Assembly (NCBI RefSeq): GCF_007475525.1
Contig: NZ_CP037899.1
Location: forward strand, 1,550,001 to 1,614,000
Direction of reading: 5' to 3'
From: Methylacidiphilum kamchatkense Kam1
Lineage (GTDB): Bacteria > Verrucomicrobiota > Verrucomicrobiia > Methylacidiphilales > Methylacidiphilaceae
DNA: 64,000 bases
The stretch's first letter is position 1. Each line of letters begins with the position of its first letter. The translations under genes and the position numbers were made by a program. Positions 1 through 9,423 of the stretch are shown one piece after another. Under the pieces are notes generated by a model. That model was not told the origin of the DNA and searched no databases. It was given only the letters and a program-made list of their open reading frames with translations.

Positions 1-236
1 CGTTCCAGGTCGAAACTCTACTTGTGCCTCCTCCGAATACACAATGCCATAGCCAAGCTTATTGATACAGATCTCAAGGCTGTTTCGATGAAAACTTCTC
101 GACCAATCAAAAGAGCCATCAAGGCGTGATTCAACAATTTCTAAACTCCAACCCTGAGCATAGAAATTCCCAGCAATCTGCCTCCACCTTCCAGAAATAT
201 CTTTCCATGCCCCCGTTCAATTTTCGCTAAATTCAT
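1..236 (-). pseudogene. AraC-family regulator, N-terminal part, frame broken at a C5/G5 run and cut by the window edge
   Basis: The minus strand from ATG at 236 reads MNLAKIERG and then shifts frame at a run of five G (plus-strand C at 210-214). One extra G makes it continue as AWKDISGRW..., an open frame running to the window edge. Stretches such as WKDISGRW, FDWSRSFH and LEICINKLG resemble the N-terminal sensing domain of AraC-type activators; the DNA-binding helix-turn-helix domain would lie beyond position 1. Without the extra base, the second frame has no start codon and follows a TGA at 217-219. The same one-base deficit occurs in bamA, leuC and an aminotransferase here, so a sequencing undercall is as likely as a real mutation. 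Family call is from motif memory only. Confidence 0.5.
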
Positions 237-273
237 CGCTTTTTTTTTCTGCAAAATTAGAAACAGTGTCAAC

Positions 274-996
274 TTATTTTGATGCGGTATCCGCTGGATC
301 TAAAATCATCAGCCGATACCCGATTCCAGGCTCTGTGAGGAGTAATTTTGGCTGCACAGAATTTTCCTCTATCTTTTCTCTTAGCCTGGCCATATACACT
401 CGCAGATAATGGATCTGCTCAACTGAATGAGGCCCCCATATTTCCTGCAAAATCTGCCGGTGGGTCAACACCTTGCCGGCATGACGGATCAGTAGTCTTA
501 AGATGCTATATTCCGTAGCCGTCAAATGAACCTCTTTTTTGTTAAAAAAGACCCGCCTGTGGACAAGATCGACTTCCAAGCCATCAGTCCGAAAAACTTG
601 CAGGCATTCTTGAGGTTGTAGCCTTCGGAACAACACTCTCATTCTGGCCATTAGTTCTTCATCTCCAAAAGGTTTGGTTAAATAGTCATCAGCCCCACTA
701 TCCAAAGCCTGGACTTTCTCTTTTTCCTGATCCACTGCCGAAAGAACAAGAATAGGAACTTGGCTCCATTCCCTTATTCTTTGGATAACAGTGATTCCGC
801 TTATATCTGGAAGTAATAAATCAAGGATGATGAGATCAGGCCTTCTCTGAGCTGCTTCCAATATTCCTTCTTCCCCTTTGGCAGCCACATAAACCCGATA
901 GCCTTTTGTTTCAAGAATCAATCTTAACAATTTGAGCATTTGCGGCTCATCATCAATGACAAGTACAGCATGTGGCATCTGTCTTTCTTTATTCAT
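274..996 (-). CDS. kdpE: OmpR-type response regulator KdpE
   Basis: Cytoplasmic response regulator expected to be phosphorylated by the adjacent KdpD and to control potassium-uptake or osmotic genes. It has an N-terminal receiver domain (VLVIDDEP acidic pocket, phospho-acceptor Asp in LIILDLLLPD, conserved Lys in LTKPF) and a C-terminal winged-helix domain (LTATEYSILRLL, IGYRL). The open frame reaches back to 1062, but the ATG at 996 (MNKERQMPHAV) is preferred: AGAGG precedes it and it starts 13 bases after the kdpD stop, whereas the longer form would overlap kdpD. Length, about 240 residues, is normal. No kdpFABC genes are visible around it, so its target operon must be elsewhere. Confidence 0.88.
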   Translation of the reverse strand: MNKERQMPHAVLVIDDEPQMLKLLRLILETKGYRVYVAAKGEEGILEAAQRRPDLIILDLLLPDISGITVIQRIREWSQVPILVLSAVDQEKEKVQALDSGADDYLTKPFGDEELMARMRVLFRRLQPQECLQVFRTDGLEVDLVHRRVFFNKKEVHLTATEYSILRLLIRHAGKVLTHRQILQEIWGPHSVEQIHYLRVYMARLREKIEENSVQPKLLLTEPGIGYRLMILDPADTASK

Positions 997-1009
997 CGCC
1001 TCTGACTGT

Positions 1010-3718
1010 TCAAACTTTTGAGGTTTCATCCTTTTGCGGCATTGGGAAGGTTTCTGGCACATTTTCTAAGGGGAGGATAATGGAAAAGACAGCACCTCCT
1101 TCCGGACGATTTTGAACCTGCACCTTTCCTCCATGCGCATCGACTACGCCTTTAACGATCGATAGCCCCAATCCTGTCCCTCCCGGAGGAGCGCCTGTGC
1201 CTCGATAAAACTTTTCAAAAATTCGGGTTAACATTTCAGGATCGATGCCGGGTCCTCTATCCGCCACCTGGAGAACCAAAGCATTTTTCTTTACTGAAAC
1301 ATTTAGTTCCACAGGGGAACCAGCGGGGGTGTGTATAGCAGCGTTGAGTAAAAGATTATTTAAAGCTTCTAACATCAACGAAAAATCGATCCGGACTAAG
1401 GGAATGCCCTGCTGAATGTTGACTGTAAGAGGTCTACCAGCCAACTCCTTTTCGGTTTCTTTTAAGGCAAGGTTGATTAAATCATGAATGTCAGTCCATT
1501 CTCTTTTCAATTTAAATCTACCAGATTCGATTCTTGCCATATCCAGTAGATTGCGCACCAGCCTATTGAGCCGAAATGTTGCGGATTTGATTTCTTCCAA
1601 TAAAACTCGCTGATCCGTGCTGCTGATCAAGCGATCTTCCTTACTTAACGATTCGACCGCGGCTGTTATAACTGCTAGAGGCGTTCGCATTTCATGGGAA
1701 ATGGAATTAAGAAACGTACGGCTCAGTCTTTCAGATTCGGCAACTACCCTAGCATGCTCGGCCAACTCAGCAAGCCTTTGCCGATCAATGACAAGAGCGA
1801 TCTGATTAGCAAAAGCTTGAATGAGGCTTTTTTGATCGAAAGAAAGCGATTGGATCCCCGGAATGTTTATCCCAAGAACCCCTACGCATCCCTTATGCGT
1901 GGTCAGGGGAACATAATAGGCTTTGGACAGAGGCAGGTTTTCTGTAAACCTGCCTGCCGCTTTGCCATGTTCAAAAGCCCAATTGGCGACTCCTGCTTCC
2001 TTTTCTGTCACCTTTAAGGTACTTGCCCAATGGGGAAGACCAGAAAGCTTATTGTTATAAGGATTCACTAGAAAAACGGCCACTTCCGCTTGGAAAACGT
2101 GGGTTAGCTGCTCGACCACTTTTATAACAATCTCATCGAGTCCAGCCGCTTGAGAAAGTTCCTGACTGAGCATATAAAGAGCAGAAATTCTGGCTTCTCT
2201 TCTTCTCTCCGCTTTTTCTTGAGCTCTTAATCTAGCAATAAACTGACCTAAGACCAGAGCAACGACAAAATAAGTAAACACAACAAATCCGTTCTCAATA
2301 CCCTGAATCCCCGTTACAAACCGAGGAGAAAGAAAAACATAATCCCAGATGATGGCACTTAATAAGGCCGCAACGAGGACGGGTCCTCTCCCAACAAAAA
2401 GCGCAATGATGACAATACCTAACAGATAAATCATTCCAATGGATCGGCTCCCAATCCATTGGTTCAACCATAAGCAAAGGAGCGTAATTGCTAGAATGAC
2501 CAAGCAAGTTATTCCGTATTGAGAAAAACTGGATTGGGGGATAAGAGGAAAAGTTTTCGGCGCTTTTGCTACACTTTCATCATCTCCAACGATATGAATA
2601 TCGATCTGGCCGCTTTCCCGCACCAATTTATGCAGTAATGATCTGCTTTTAAACCATTCGAGCAACCCCCTTCCTCTGGGTTTTCCCAAGACAATCTGCG
2701 TAATGTTTCGTTGTTTGGCAATGCGAATAATTCCACGAACTATATCCTCATCTGTCGTAGTAATGATTTCTGCCCCAAGTTCTTTGGCTAATTCAATGTT
2801 TTTTGAAAGTCTTTGTTGGTCCTCTTCTGAGAGCACCCTACTGGTCTCTACATAAACCGCATACCAAGGGCATTTTAAACTTTCTGCATGTCTTCTTGTC
2901 CATCTAATGAGCGTTTCTGATGAAGGGCTTGCACTGACGGCAACTAGCAGCCGGTGCGATATTTTCCAGGGCCCCAGTATATGCATAATCTGCATATATT
3001 CCTGGACGTCCTTTCCAGCCTTCTCCGCTGCTAATCTTAAGACAATTTCTCGAAGCGCCCTTAAGTTGCCTTCCTTGAAAAAATTCAAGGCTGCCGCCCT
3101 CGCTTGTTCGGGAATATAGACTTTGCCTTCTGCTAACCGTTTCAGGAGATCCTCTGGAGAAAGATCGACCAGTTCGATCTCAGCCATATCTACAATGCTA
3201 TCGGGGACCTTTTCATAAATAGGGGCTCCTGTAATCTGACTGATCATGTCTGTGCGACTTTCAATGTGCTGCACATTGAGCGTGGTAAAAACATCTATTC
3301 CGGCATCGAGTATCTCTAGAACGTCTTGATAGCGCTTCAGATGCCTCATTCCCGGCGCATTGGTATGAGCTAATTCATCGACAAGCACAAGCTGGGGTTT
3401 TCTTTTGAGAATCGCATCTAAGTCCATCTCTTCTAGAAGAATATCCCTATAGTGAACGATTTTCCTAGGAATGATAGGGATCCCCTTGGTTAACTGCTCG
3501 GTTTCTTTTCGGCCATGGGTCTCTACAAAGCCGATCACAACGTCTTTGCCGTTATTTAATTCCACCTGCGCAGCTTGTAACATCGCATAGGTTTTCCCCA
3601 CTCCAGGGCACATCCCTAAAAAAATTTTCAAGCTTCCCCGACGTTTCTCCCCCTCTTCCTTTTCTACTACCTCAAGCAAGGCGTCTGGATTGGGTCGATT
3701 TTCTATTTCCTCTTGCAT
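1010..3718 (-). CDS. kdpD: Sensor histidine kinase KdpD
   Basis: Membrane sensor kinase of 902 residues. Order of domains: N-terminal KdpD domain with a Walker A motif GMCPGVGKT at residues 35-43 and DELAHTNAPG further on; a universal-stress-like domain at about 250-380; four membrane segments at about 400-500; a GAF-like domain at about 510-650; a HisKA region with phospho-acceptor His675 in SHEMRTP; and a HATPase domain with N and G boxes (NLLLNAAIH, DRGPGID, GGTGLGLSIV). It is full length for the family and in one operon with kdpE. Its start faces rplY across about 170 bases. Known KdpD proteins sense potassium or ionic stress; the signal here is inferred. Confidence 0.93.
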   Translation of the reverse strand: MQEEIENRPNPDALLEVVEKEEGEKRRGSLKIFLGMCPGVGKTYAMLQAAQVELNNGKDVVIGFVETHGRKETEQLTKGIPIIPRKIVHYRDILLEEMDLDAILKRKPQLVLVDELAHTNAPGMRHLKRYQDVLEILDAGIDVFTTLNVQHIESRTDMISQITGAPIYEKVPDSIVDMAEIELVDLSPEDLLKRLAEGKVYIPEQARAAALNFFKEGNLRALREIVLRLAAEKAGKDVQEYMQIMHILGPWKISHRLLVAVSASPSSETLIRWTRRHAESLKCPWYAVYVETSRVLSEEDQQRLSKNIELAKELGAEIITTTDEDIVRGIIRIAKQRNITQIVLGKPRGRGLLEWFKSRSLLHKLVRESGQIDIHIVGDDESVAKAPKTFPLIPQSSFSQYGITCLVILAITLLCLWLNQWIGSRSIGMIYLLGIVIIALFVGRGPVLVAALLSAIIWDYVFLSPRFVTGIQGIENGFVVFTYFVVALVLGQFIARLRAQEKAERRREARISALYMLSQELSQAAGLDEIVIKVVEQLTHVFQAEVAVFLVNPYNNKLSGLPHWASTLKVTEKEAGVANWAFEHGKAAGRFTENLPLSKAYYVPLTTHKGCVGVLGINIPGIQSLSFDQKSLIQAFANQIALVIDRQRLAELAEHARVVAESERLSRTFLNSISHEMRTPLAVITAAVESLSKEDRLISSTDQRVLLEEIKSATFRLNRLVRNLLDMARIESGRFKLKREWTDIHDLINLALKETEKELAGRPLTVNIQQGIPLVRIDFSLMLEALNNLLLNAAIHTPAGSPVELNVSVKKNALVLQVADRGPGIDPEMLTRIFEKFYRGTGAPPGGTGLGLSIVKGVVDAHGGKVQVQNRPEGGAVFSIILPLENVPETFPMPQKDETSKV

Positions 3719-3829
3719 TACTCAAAATAGAAGTTATGTATATGGTTCTATAAAATAAAATTGTTAATAAAGGTAAGTATGGAATTAATTCATTCCGATA
3801 TAACCGTAACTCCAATTGATTTCTATTGA

Positions 3830-3859
3830 TAGACAAATATCTTTATCGACTATTATAAT
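3830..3859 (+). promoter_or_regulatory. Candidate sigma-70 promoter of rplY
   Basis: TAGACA at 3830-3835 and TATAAT at 3854-3859 are separated by 18 bases. The start of transcription would fall near 3866, followed by an AAGGGG ribosome site just before the rplY ATG at 3889. This is the clearest -35/-10 pair seen in the kdpD-rplY divergent gap. Pattern match only. Confidence 0.5.
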
Positions 3860-3888
3860 ACAGCAGCAATTAACAAGGGGCAATCACT

Positions 3889-4551
3889 ATGGCACAATCT
3901 ATTACATTAAAGGCTAACATAAGGAAAGCCGTCGGCAAGTCCGCTGTCAAAAAACTCAGAGCCAATGGACGGATCCCAGCTATTCTTTACGGAAAGAAAT
4001 CCAATCTTCCTCTTGAGATCCCAGCAACAGAACTCAGAGACCTTTTTCATGGCAAAAGAGTGGAAAAAGTGCTTTTAAACCTAGAAATCATAGATACCGA
4101 AGAGAAAAAATCGACTCTGGCATTTCTTCAAGAAATCCAAATCCATCCGATTACCGATAAACTCATCCATTTGGATCTCCACGAGCTATCTTCGGATGAA
4201 AAGCTGCACGCAGAAATTGACCTTGTTTTTGTTGGAGAACCCCAAGCGTTAAAATCCGGCACTGCCAATCTAGATATTTCGCTGCGAAGACTCAAAATAA
4301 GCTGTTTTCCTAAAGATCTTCCCAATGCCATCCCGGTTTCTATAGAACAGTTGAAAATGGGGGAATCGCTTCACGTGGCGGATATTCCTTTGCCACCAGG
4401 AGTGGAGTGCCTCAATCCCAAAAATCAAGTGGTCCTCTCTTTGGTGGCAACTAAAGGAGAAGAAGAAATTGAAGCCCCGGCTGGAGAAGCTGCTGAACCG
4501 GAAGTCATTAAGGAAAAGAAGCCAAAAGCTGAAGAATCAAAAGGAGAATAA
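3889..4551 (+). CDS. rplY: Ribosomal protein bL25, long CTC/TL5 form
   Basis: Binds 5S rRNA in the large ribosomal subunit. The N-terminal L25 domain (about residues 5-95, with RKAVGKSAVKKLRANGRIPA and ILYGK) is followed by the TL5-type beta domain (about 100-190, with PLPPGVE) and a short Glu/Lys-rich tail. 220 residues is typical of the CTC form. The ATG has AAGGGG upstream and a good candidate promoter. It is followed 48 bases later by pth, a common bacterial pairing, so the two are probably co-transcribed. Confidence 0.95.
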   Translation: MAQSITLKANIRKAVGKSAVKKLRANGRIPAILYGKKSNLPLEIPATELRDLFHGKRVEKVLLNLEIIDTEEKKSTLAFLQEIQIHPITDKLIHLDLHELSSDEKLHAEIDLVFVGEPQALKSGTANLDISLRRLKISCFPKDLPNAIPVSIEQLKMGESLHVADIPLPPGVECLNPKNQVVLSLVATKGEEEIEAPAGEAAEPEVIKEKKPKAEESKGE

Positions 4552-4599
4552 GCTGGCTCTCCTTCTTCAGTTGTATGGCCTACTTAAAGGAAATATGCC

Positions 4600-5154
4600 G
4601 TGTTTCGCATGGTGGTAGGGCTTGGAAATCCCGGAAAGGAATACGAGGATACCAGGCATAATATAGGGTGGAAAGTCGTAGAGGAGCTGGTAAAAAAAGA
4701 ACGGCTTTCATTCGTTATAGATAAAAAGAGCTTGGCTAAAGTAGCTTTAAAAGAAGATCTTTGCTTTCTGCTCCCTCTAAGCTATATGAATTTGAGCGGT
4801 AAAGCCGTTGGAGCTTTTCTAAAAAAATGGAAATGCGATCCAAAAGAAATATTAGTTCTTCTCGACGATATTTCTTTACCTTTGGGAAAACTGCGATTTC
4901 GGTTTAAAGGCTCTTCTGGGGGGCATAAAGGATTGCAGTCTTTGATTGACGAACTGCATTCTGAAGAGATTCCAAGACTGCGTTTGGGCATAGGGCCCTT
5001 ACCTGAAGGGGAAGAACTGGTTCATTATGTCTTGAAGCCTTTTAAGGAAGAAGAAAAGGAAAAAGTTAAGGAGATGATCCTAAAAGCAATAGATTTTTTT
5101 GATTGTTTACAAAAGGAAGGAGTTGAAATTGCCTTGAACAAATTTAGTTCGTAG
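4600..5154 (+). CDS. pth: Peptidyl-tRNA hydrolase
   Basis: Releases tRNA from prematurely dropped peptidyl-tRNA. Signature sequences are VVGLGNPGKEYEDTRHNIGW (catalytic His in TRHN), LPLSYMNLSG, LDDISLPLG and SSGGHKGLQSL. Length 184 is normal. The GTG at 4600 is chosen because AAAGGA lies 8 bases upstream; an ATG three codons further in (4609) is the alternative. It sits between rplY and rpsF on the same strand. Confidence 0.95.
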   Translation: MFRMVVGLGNPGKEYEDTRHNIGWKVVEELVKKERLSFVIDKKSLAKVALKEDLCFLLPLSYMNLSGKAVGAFLKKWKCDPKEILVLLDDISLPLGKLRFRFKGSSGGHKGLQSLIDELHSEEIPRLRLGIGPLPEGEELVHYVLKPFKEEEKEKVKEMILKAIDFFDCLQKEGVEIALNKFSS

Positions 5155-5196
5155 AAGTATGTATTAATAAAAAAATGGAATGCTAGGGACAGTATC

Positions 5197-5532
5197 ATGA
5201 ATAGAACATATGATGCTTTATATATTCTCGATATCCAAGGGAAAGAAGAAGCGATCAAAGAACTTATCGAGCAGATTGAAAAAACGATAACGACTCTAGG
5301 AGGAAAGATCCTCAATATCCAAAAAATGGACAGAAGAAAATTTGAAAGGGTCGCTGGAAAAATTGATTCGGGTTATTACGTAAACTTCGGATTTGAAATA
5401 CCTCCTCATTCTTTAAAAGAACTCGAAGCAAAATTAAGAATTAATCCTGCGATTTACAGACAATTTTACGTGAAAAGAGAACCGAGTCGTATTACTATTC
5501 AAAAGAATGATGTAGAGACGCTCTTGACTTAA
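5197..5532 (+). CDS. rpsF: Ribosomal protein bS6
   Basis: Small-subunit protein that normally pairs with bS18 on the 16S rRNA platform. The 111 residues show the S6 pattern: YDALYILD at the start, a central GGKI...MDRRKFERV stretch and FYVKREPS near the end. ssb begins 6 bases after the stop, so translation is probably coupled. The usual third gene, rpsR, is missing from this cluster. Confidence 0.93.
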   Translation: MNRTYDALYILDIQGKEEAIKELIEQIEKTITTLGGKILNIQKMDRRKFERVAGKIDSGYYVNFGFEIPPHSLKELEAKLRINPAIYRQFYVKREPSRITIQKNDVETLLT

Positions 5533-5538
5533 GATCTT

Positions 5539-5979
5539 ATGGCTGATTTAAATAAGGTTTACCTCATGGGAAATTTGACTAGGGATCCTGAATGTCGTTA
5601 CACTCCCAAAGGGACCCCCGTAGGGGATATTTCTCTTGCGATTAACAGTTCGTATCGGGCCCAAGATGGCCAGGTAAAAGATGAAGTTTGTTTTGTAGAA
5701 GTTGTGATATGGGGTAGACAGGCAGAAACCTGTAAAGAATTCCTTCAAAAGGGCTCTTTGGTATTTGTCGAAGGAAGGTTGCAGATGGAGCAGTGGGAAA
5801 CCAAGGAAGGAGAAAAAAGGACTCGGATGCGAGTCAGAGCCGATAGAATTCAGTTTTTGGGAAAGACTAAAGGAACGGGAAGTAATGCGGCAGGATCAGA
5901 ATCTTCTCCTTCCAAAGCCGAAACGACCATTTCTCCCCCTGAAGAACAACAAATTAATGAAGATGATGTTCCCTTTTAG
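5539..5979 (+). CDS. ssb: Single-stranded DNA-binding protein
   Basis: OB-fold protein coating single-stranded DNA in replication and repair. Residues 1-105 carry the SSB core (LNKVYLMGNLTRDPE, VVIWGRQAE, KGSLVFVEGRL, RIQFLG). A Ser/Pro/Glu-rich linker leads to the acidic tip EDDVPF, the partner-binding tail of bacterial SSB. 146 residues is on the short side of normal. It follows rpsF by 6 bases. Confidence 0.95.
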   Translation: MADLNKVYLMGNLTRDPECRYTPKGTPVGDISLAINSSYRAQDGQVKDEVCFVEVVIWGRQAETCKEFLQKGSLVFVEGRLQMEQWETKEGEKRTRMRVRADRIQFLGKTKGTGSNAAGSESSPSKAETTISPPEEQQINEDDVPF

Positions 5980-6037
5980 TTCTTGACAACAAGGACAGGG
6001 AAATAGAAAAAAAACCTTCCATTGCATAGGGTTTATT

Positions 6038-6616
6038 ATGAATATAGAGGTCATTCTCAATAAAAAACTTGATAAAGTTGGTGCTGAAGGAGATCTAGTA
6101 ACAGTCAAAGCTGGATATGCCAGGAATTATTTGATTCCTAAAGGATTGGCTACCCTGGCCACCTCGGCCACAAAATTGCAAGTCGAGCGGCTCAAAAAAA
6201 TTCGAGCTGAAAGAGAAGAGAAGGAAAAAGAAGCGGCTTTGGAACTAGCTTCAAAAATTGGCTCTCTCCGACTGACCTTTAATCTGATTGGCGAAGAAAA
6301 AACCAAGAAAGTCTTCGGTGCCGTCACTTCTCAAGACATCTGTGAGAAGCTTGCCCAAGAGGGAATCGAGATAGACCGGAAAAAAATTTCTCTCGAAAGA
6401 CCGCTTAAGGAATCTGGATTGCATGTTGTACCCGTTCATGTTCATCAAGAAGTTTTAGCTCAACTTCAGGTGGAGTTGGTCTTCCCAAAGAAAGAAACCG
6501 AAACGGAAACAACTGCTAGCCAAGAGAAAAAAAACGACAAAAAAAAGAAAAATAAAAAGGGAGCTCAAACAAAAAAGACTCAAACTAAGAAAGGTGAAAC
6601 TTCTTCTTCCACATAG
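6038..6616 (+). CDS. rplI: Ribosomal protein bL9 with a lysine-rich C-terminal extension
   Basis: Large-subunit protein. The N-terminal L9 motif (VEVILNKKLDKVGAEGD-like start, VKAGYARNYLIPKG) is clear, then a long helix and the C-terminal domain to about residue 150. Beyond it is an extra tail of roughly 43 residues made mostly of Lys, Thr, Glu and Ser (EKKNDKKKKNKKG). Typical bL9 is about 150 residues, so the 192-residue length comes from this tail, which may add RNA contacts. The 58 bases before it hold no rpsR. Confidence 0.93.
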   Translation: MNIEVILNKKLDKVGAEGDLVTVKAGYARNYLIPKGLATLATSATKLQVERLKKIRAEREEKEKEAALELASKIGSLRLTFNLIGEEKTKKVFGAVTSQDICEKLAQEGIEIDRKKISLERPLKESGLHVVPVHVHQEVLAQLQVELVFPKKETETETTASQEKKNDKKKKNKKGAQTKKTQTKKGETSSST

Positions 6617-6721
6617 CAACATGCAGCCCTGCCGAAAACGGTTTTAATAAAAAAACTAACCCACTTTGCCTCTTTGCTATGGTGAATAGTTTGACGGGGA
6701 TAGCAGGGAAAGGAAAGCTCT

Positions 6722-9423
6722 GTGAAACCCAATGCTTTTCTCTTTTTGTTTAAGCAAACCAGAGAAGAAGTTCTCCTTCGAGCGCTATTCCCCATTCTTT
6801 TCCTCTATTTGATAGGCCTCATAGAAGTATCTTTTAGCCAGTCCACTGCTGATGGTCTGAATCTACCTCCGCTGCCCTCCTCCATCGATTCACAGCCGCA
6901 ACCTAAAGGATTGTCTCCTGAATCGAATCCACCTACAACAAATCCTGCAAACCAATCGAACCTCGCCCAAGAACAAAGAGAACAGTTGCTCCCATCGGCT
7001 CCTCGCCTTACCCCCCCACCCCACCCCAACCTCCTCCTGAGGAGGAACATCCTGTAGAGCAGGCTGAAAAGCCTGTCCCACAGGCAATACCAATCAAAAA
7101 AAAACCAAAAAAAATAGTTGGTCCTCCTAGTGGGGCTGAAAGCCAGAAGAAAGGACCAACAGTCAAAGAAATAGAGATCGTTTACGTCGGCCCCAAGTCC
7201 GTAAACCGGTCTATGATCCTTTCCAACATGCGCACAACGGTGGGACAACCCTATTCGGCAACAACCATCGAAGAAGATGTCAGAAATCTTTATGCCACTG
7301 GTCTCTTTACCAATTTGAGGATTACCACCGAAACAGTAGCCGAAGGAGTCAAGGTCATCGTTATCGTTCAACCTAAACCCCTAGTGAAAGAAGTCACCAT
7401 TCAAGGAGCAAAACAAATCCCAGTAGAAAGGATCAGAAAACAAGTTAAAACAAAGATTGGGGATCCTTTAAGTGAGTTTCAAGTCTCAGCCGATGCTGAA
7501 AAAATCCGGGAGTATTATCAAAATCATGGATTTGGCAATGCTCAGGTGACTTATAAAATAGATGTCAACGAAGAATTTGGCCGTGCCATCGTCAGCTTTT
7601 CCATTTCCGAAGGAGAAAAGCAGTTTATCGTTATGGTTAATTTTGTTGGGAATAAAGCTTTCAGCAATGCCGAACTACAAAAACAGCTCAAAACGAAAAA
7701 AAAGAACATTCTGTCTTTTGTTAATAAATCAGGGATTTTTAAAGAAGACCAACTACAGGAAGACCTAAGAAAGCTCAAAGAATTTTACCAGGATCACGGC
7801 TATATCGATATGCAAATAAAAGATGTCAAAATTTCTACCCCAGAAAAAGAAAAAATGGTGGTAACCATCAGCATTTTTGAAGGCATCCAATACAAAGTGG
7901 GAACCATACAATTTCAAGGAAATGTCATTTATCCTAATTCGGATCTACTCGACAGCATCAAAATGAAAGAAGGCAGCGTCTTTTCTCCAAAAGGACTAGA
8001 TGATGACATTAAAGCGATTCGTGATCTCTATGGCAAGCAAGGATATATTGATGCCGAAATAAAACCCGAACGACTAGCCAATATAGAAAATGGTAGGATT
8101 GATTTGCTTTTTAAAATCTCTGAAGGAAGCCAGGCCTACATAGATAAAATTATTATTCAGGGGAACAATCAGACCAAAGACAAGGTCATCCGCAGAGAGC
8201 TTGCCGTCACTCCAGGAGATGTGTATGACAGCGTTCGGGTGGAGGCAAGCAAGAAAAGATTAGAAAACCTCGGCTACTTTGAAAAAGTGGAAATAAATCC
8301 CCAAGACACCAACGTTCCCAACCGGAAAAACATGGTTATTTCTGTCCAGGAAAAAAGAACAGGAAATGTGACTTTTGGACTTGGATACAGCACCATTGAG
8401 AGCCTGCTTGGTTTTGTCGAGCTAAACCAAGGGAATTTTGACATCGCTAATCCCCCTTCCTTTACGGGTGCCGGTCAGAAATTCCGGTTTCGGTTGCAGC
8501 TAGGCATTTTTATGGAAAGTGCCATGCTTTCTTTCACTGAGCCGTGGTTTATGGATCAACCACTTATGGTTGGTTTCGATCTGTTTTTCAACCAACTTAC
8601 CTATCTGCAGTTTTATAACGGCTTTAACGAAACCCAGTATGGCTTAGACTTGCGCTTGGCCAAACGACTCAATCAATGGTTTACCCTGTCGACCCGCTAC
8701 GATTTTAATGTCTATGATCTGTGGGGCTACCTCCCAGAGGTAGAGAACATTCCCGTTTTTGCTCAGAACAGAGGATCGAGAACACAAAGCGATATCACCA
8801 TGGATTTGATTTACGATAGCAGAGATAGCGTCTTTGTCACCAGACATGGTACCTTCCTGGATTTCAATATCTTAGGCGCTGGGGGGCCACTCCTAGGCCA
8901 AACAGACATTTACAGACTACAATTGGATATATCCCATTTTGAAAATTTCCCTCTATGGGATATTATCATGTGGAATCATCTCACTACAGGATTTGTCCAA
9001 CAGTATGGGAAAAGCAGTTTCGTGCCCCTTTTTGATAGTTATTTTGTAGGTGGCCCTCGGTCATTGCGAGGATTCGATTATAATCTAGTCGGTCCTAATT
9101 ACCTGCCTTTGGATTTCCCCATCGGGGGCCAAACCATGGCGGTTTGGAACTTAGAGTTTACTTTCCCTGTAGTCGATCGAGTCAGATTTGCGGTTTTCAA
9201 TGATATGGGCTTTAATGCTGGATCCCTGATTGGACCCAATCAATATGTCCCTACTCCCTTTGTTGCTGGCCAAGGAATTAATATCGATGCCGATTATGGT
9301 TTTGGTTTAAGATTGTTTTTACCTATTGGCCCCCTACGATTGGACTATGGTATTCCTTATTTGAGACAGAGTTGGTTGAATAAAACGGGAAGGTTTTATT
9401 TTGATGTCGGCTATTCCTTTTAA
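6722..9423 (+). CDS. bamA: Outer-membrane assembly factor BamA, reading frame broken at a C7 run
   Basis: Inserts beta-barrel proteins into the outer membrane. The first frame starts at GTG 6722 (after AAAGGAAAG) with a signal peptide (VLLRALFPILFLYLIGLI) and a Pro-rich linker, and stops at 7057. The main frame is open from about 7000 through 9423: POTRA repeats starting VKEIEIVYVGPK, then a 16-strand-type barrel with the hallmark GGPRSLRGF. The two join exactly if the C run at 7011-7017 had eight C instead of seven, giving a continuous Pro-rich linker. BamA is essential, so an undercall or slippage is more likely than a dead gene. skp and lpxD follow, as in many Gram-negatives. Confidence 0.9.

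Noticed and set aside
7011-7017. Programmed ribosomal frameshift in bamA
   Set aside because: No classic slippery heptamer with downstream pseudoknot was seen, and three other genes show the same one-base deficit, favouring an undercall.
6805-7371. 188-codon minus-strand open frame opposite bamA
   Set aside because: Antisense shadow of the Pro-rich linker and POTRA start; no family features.
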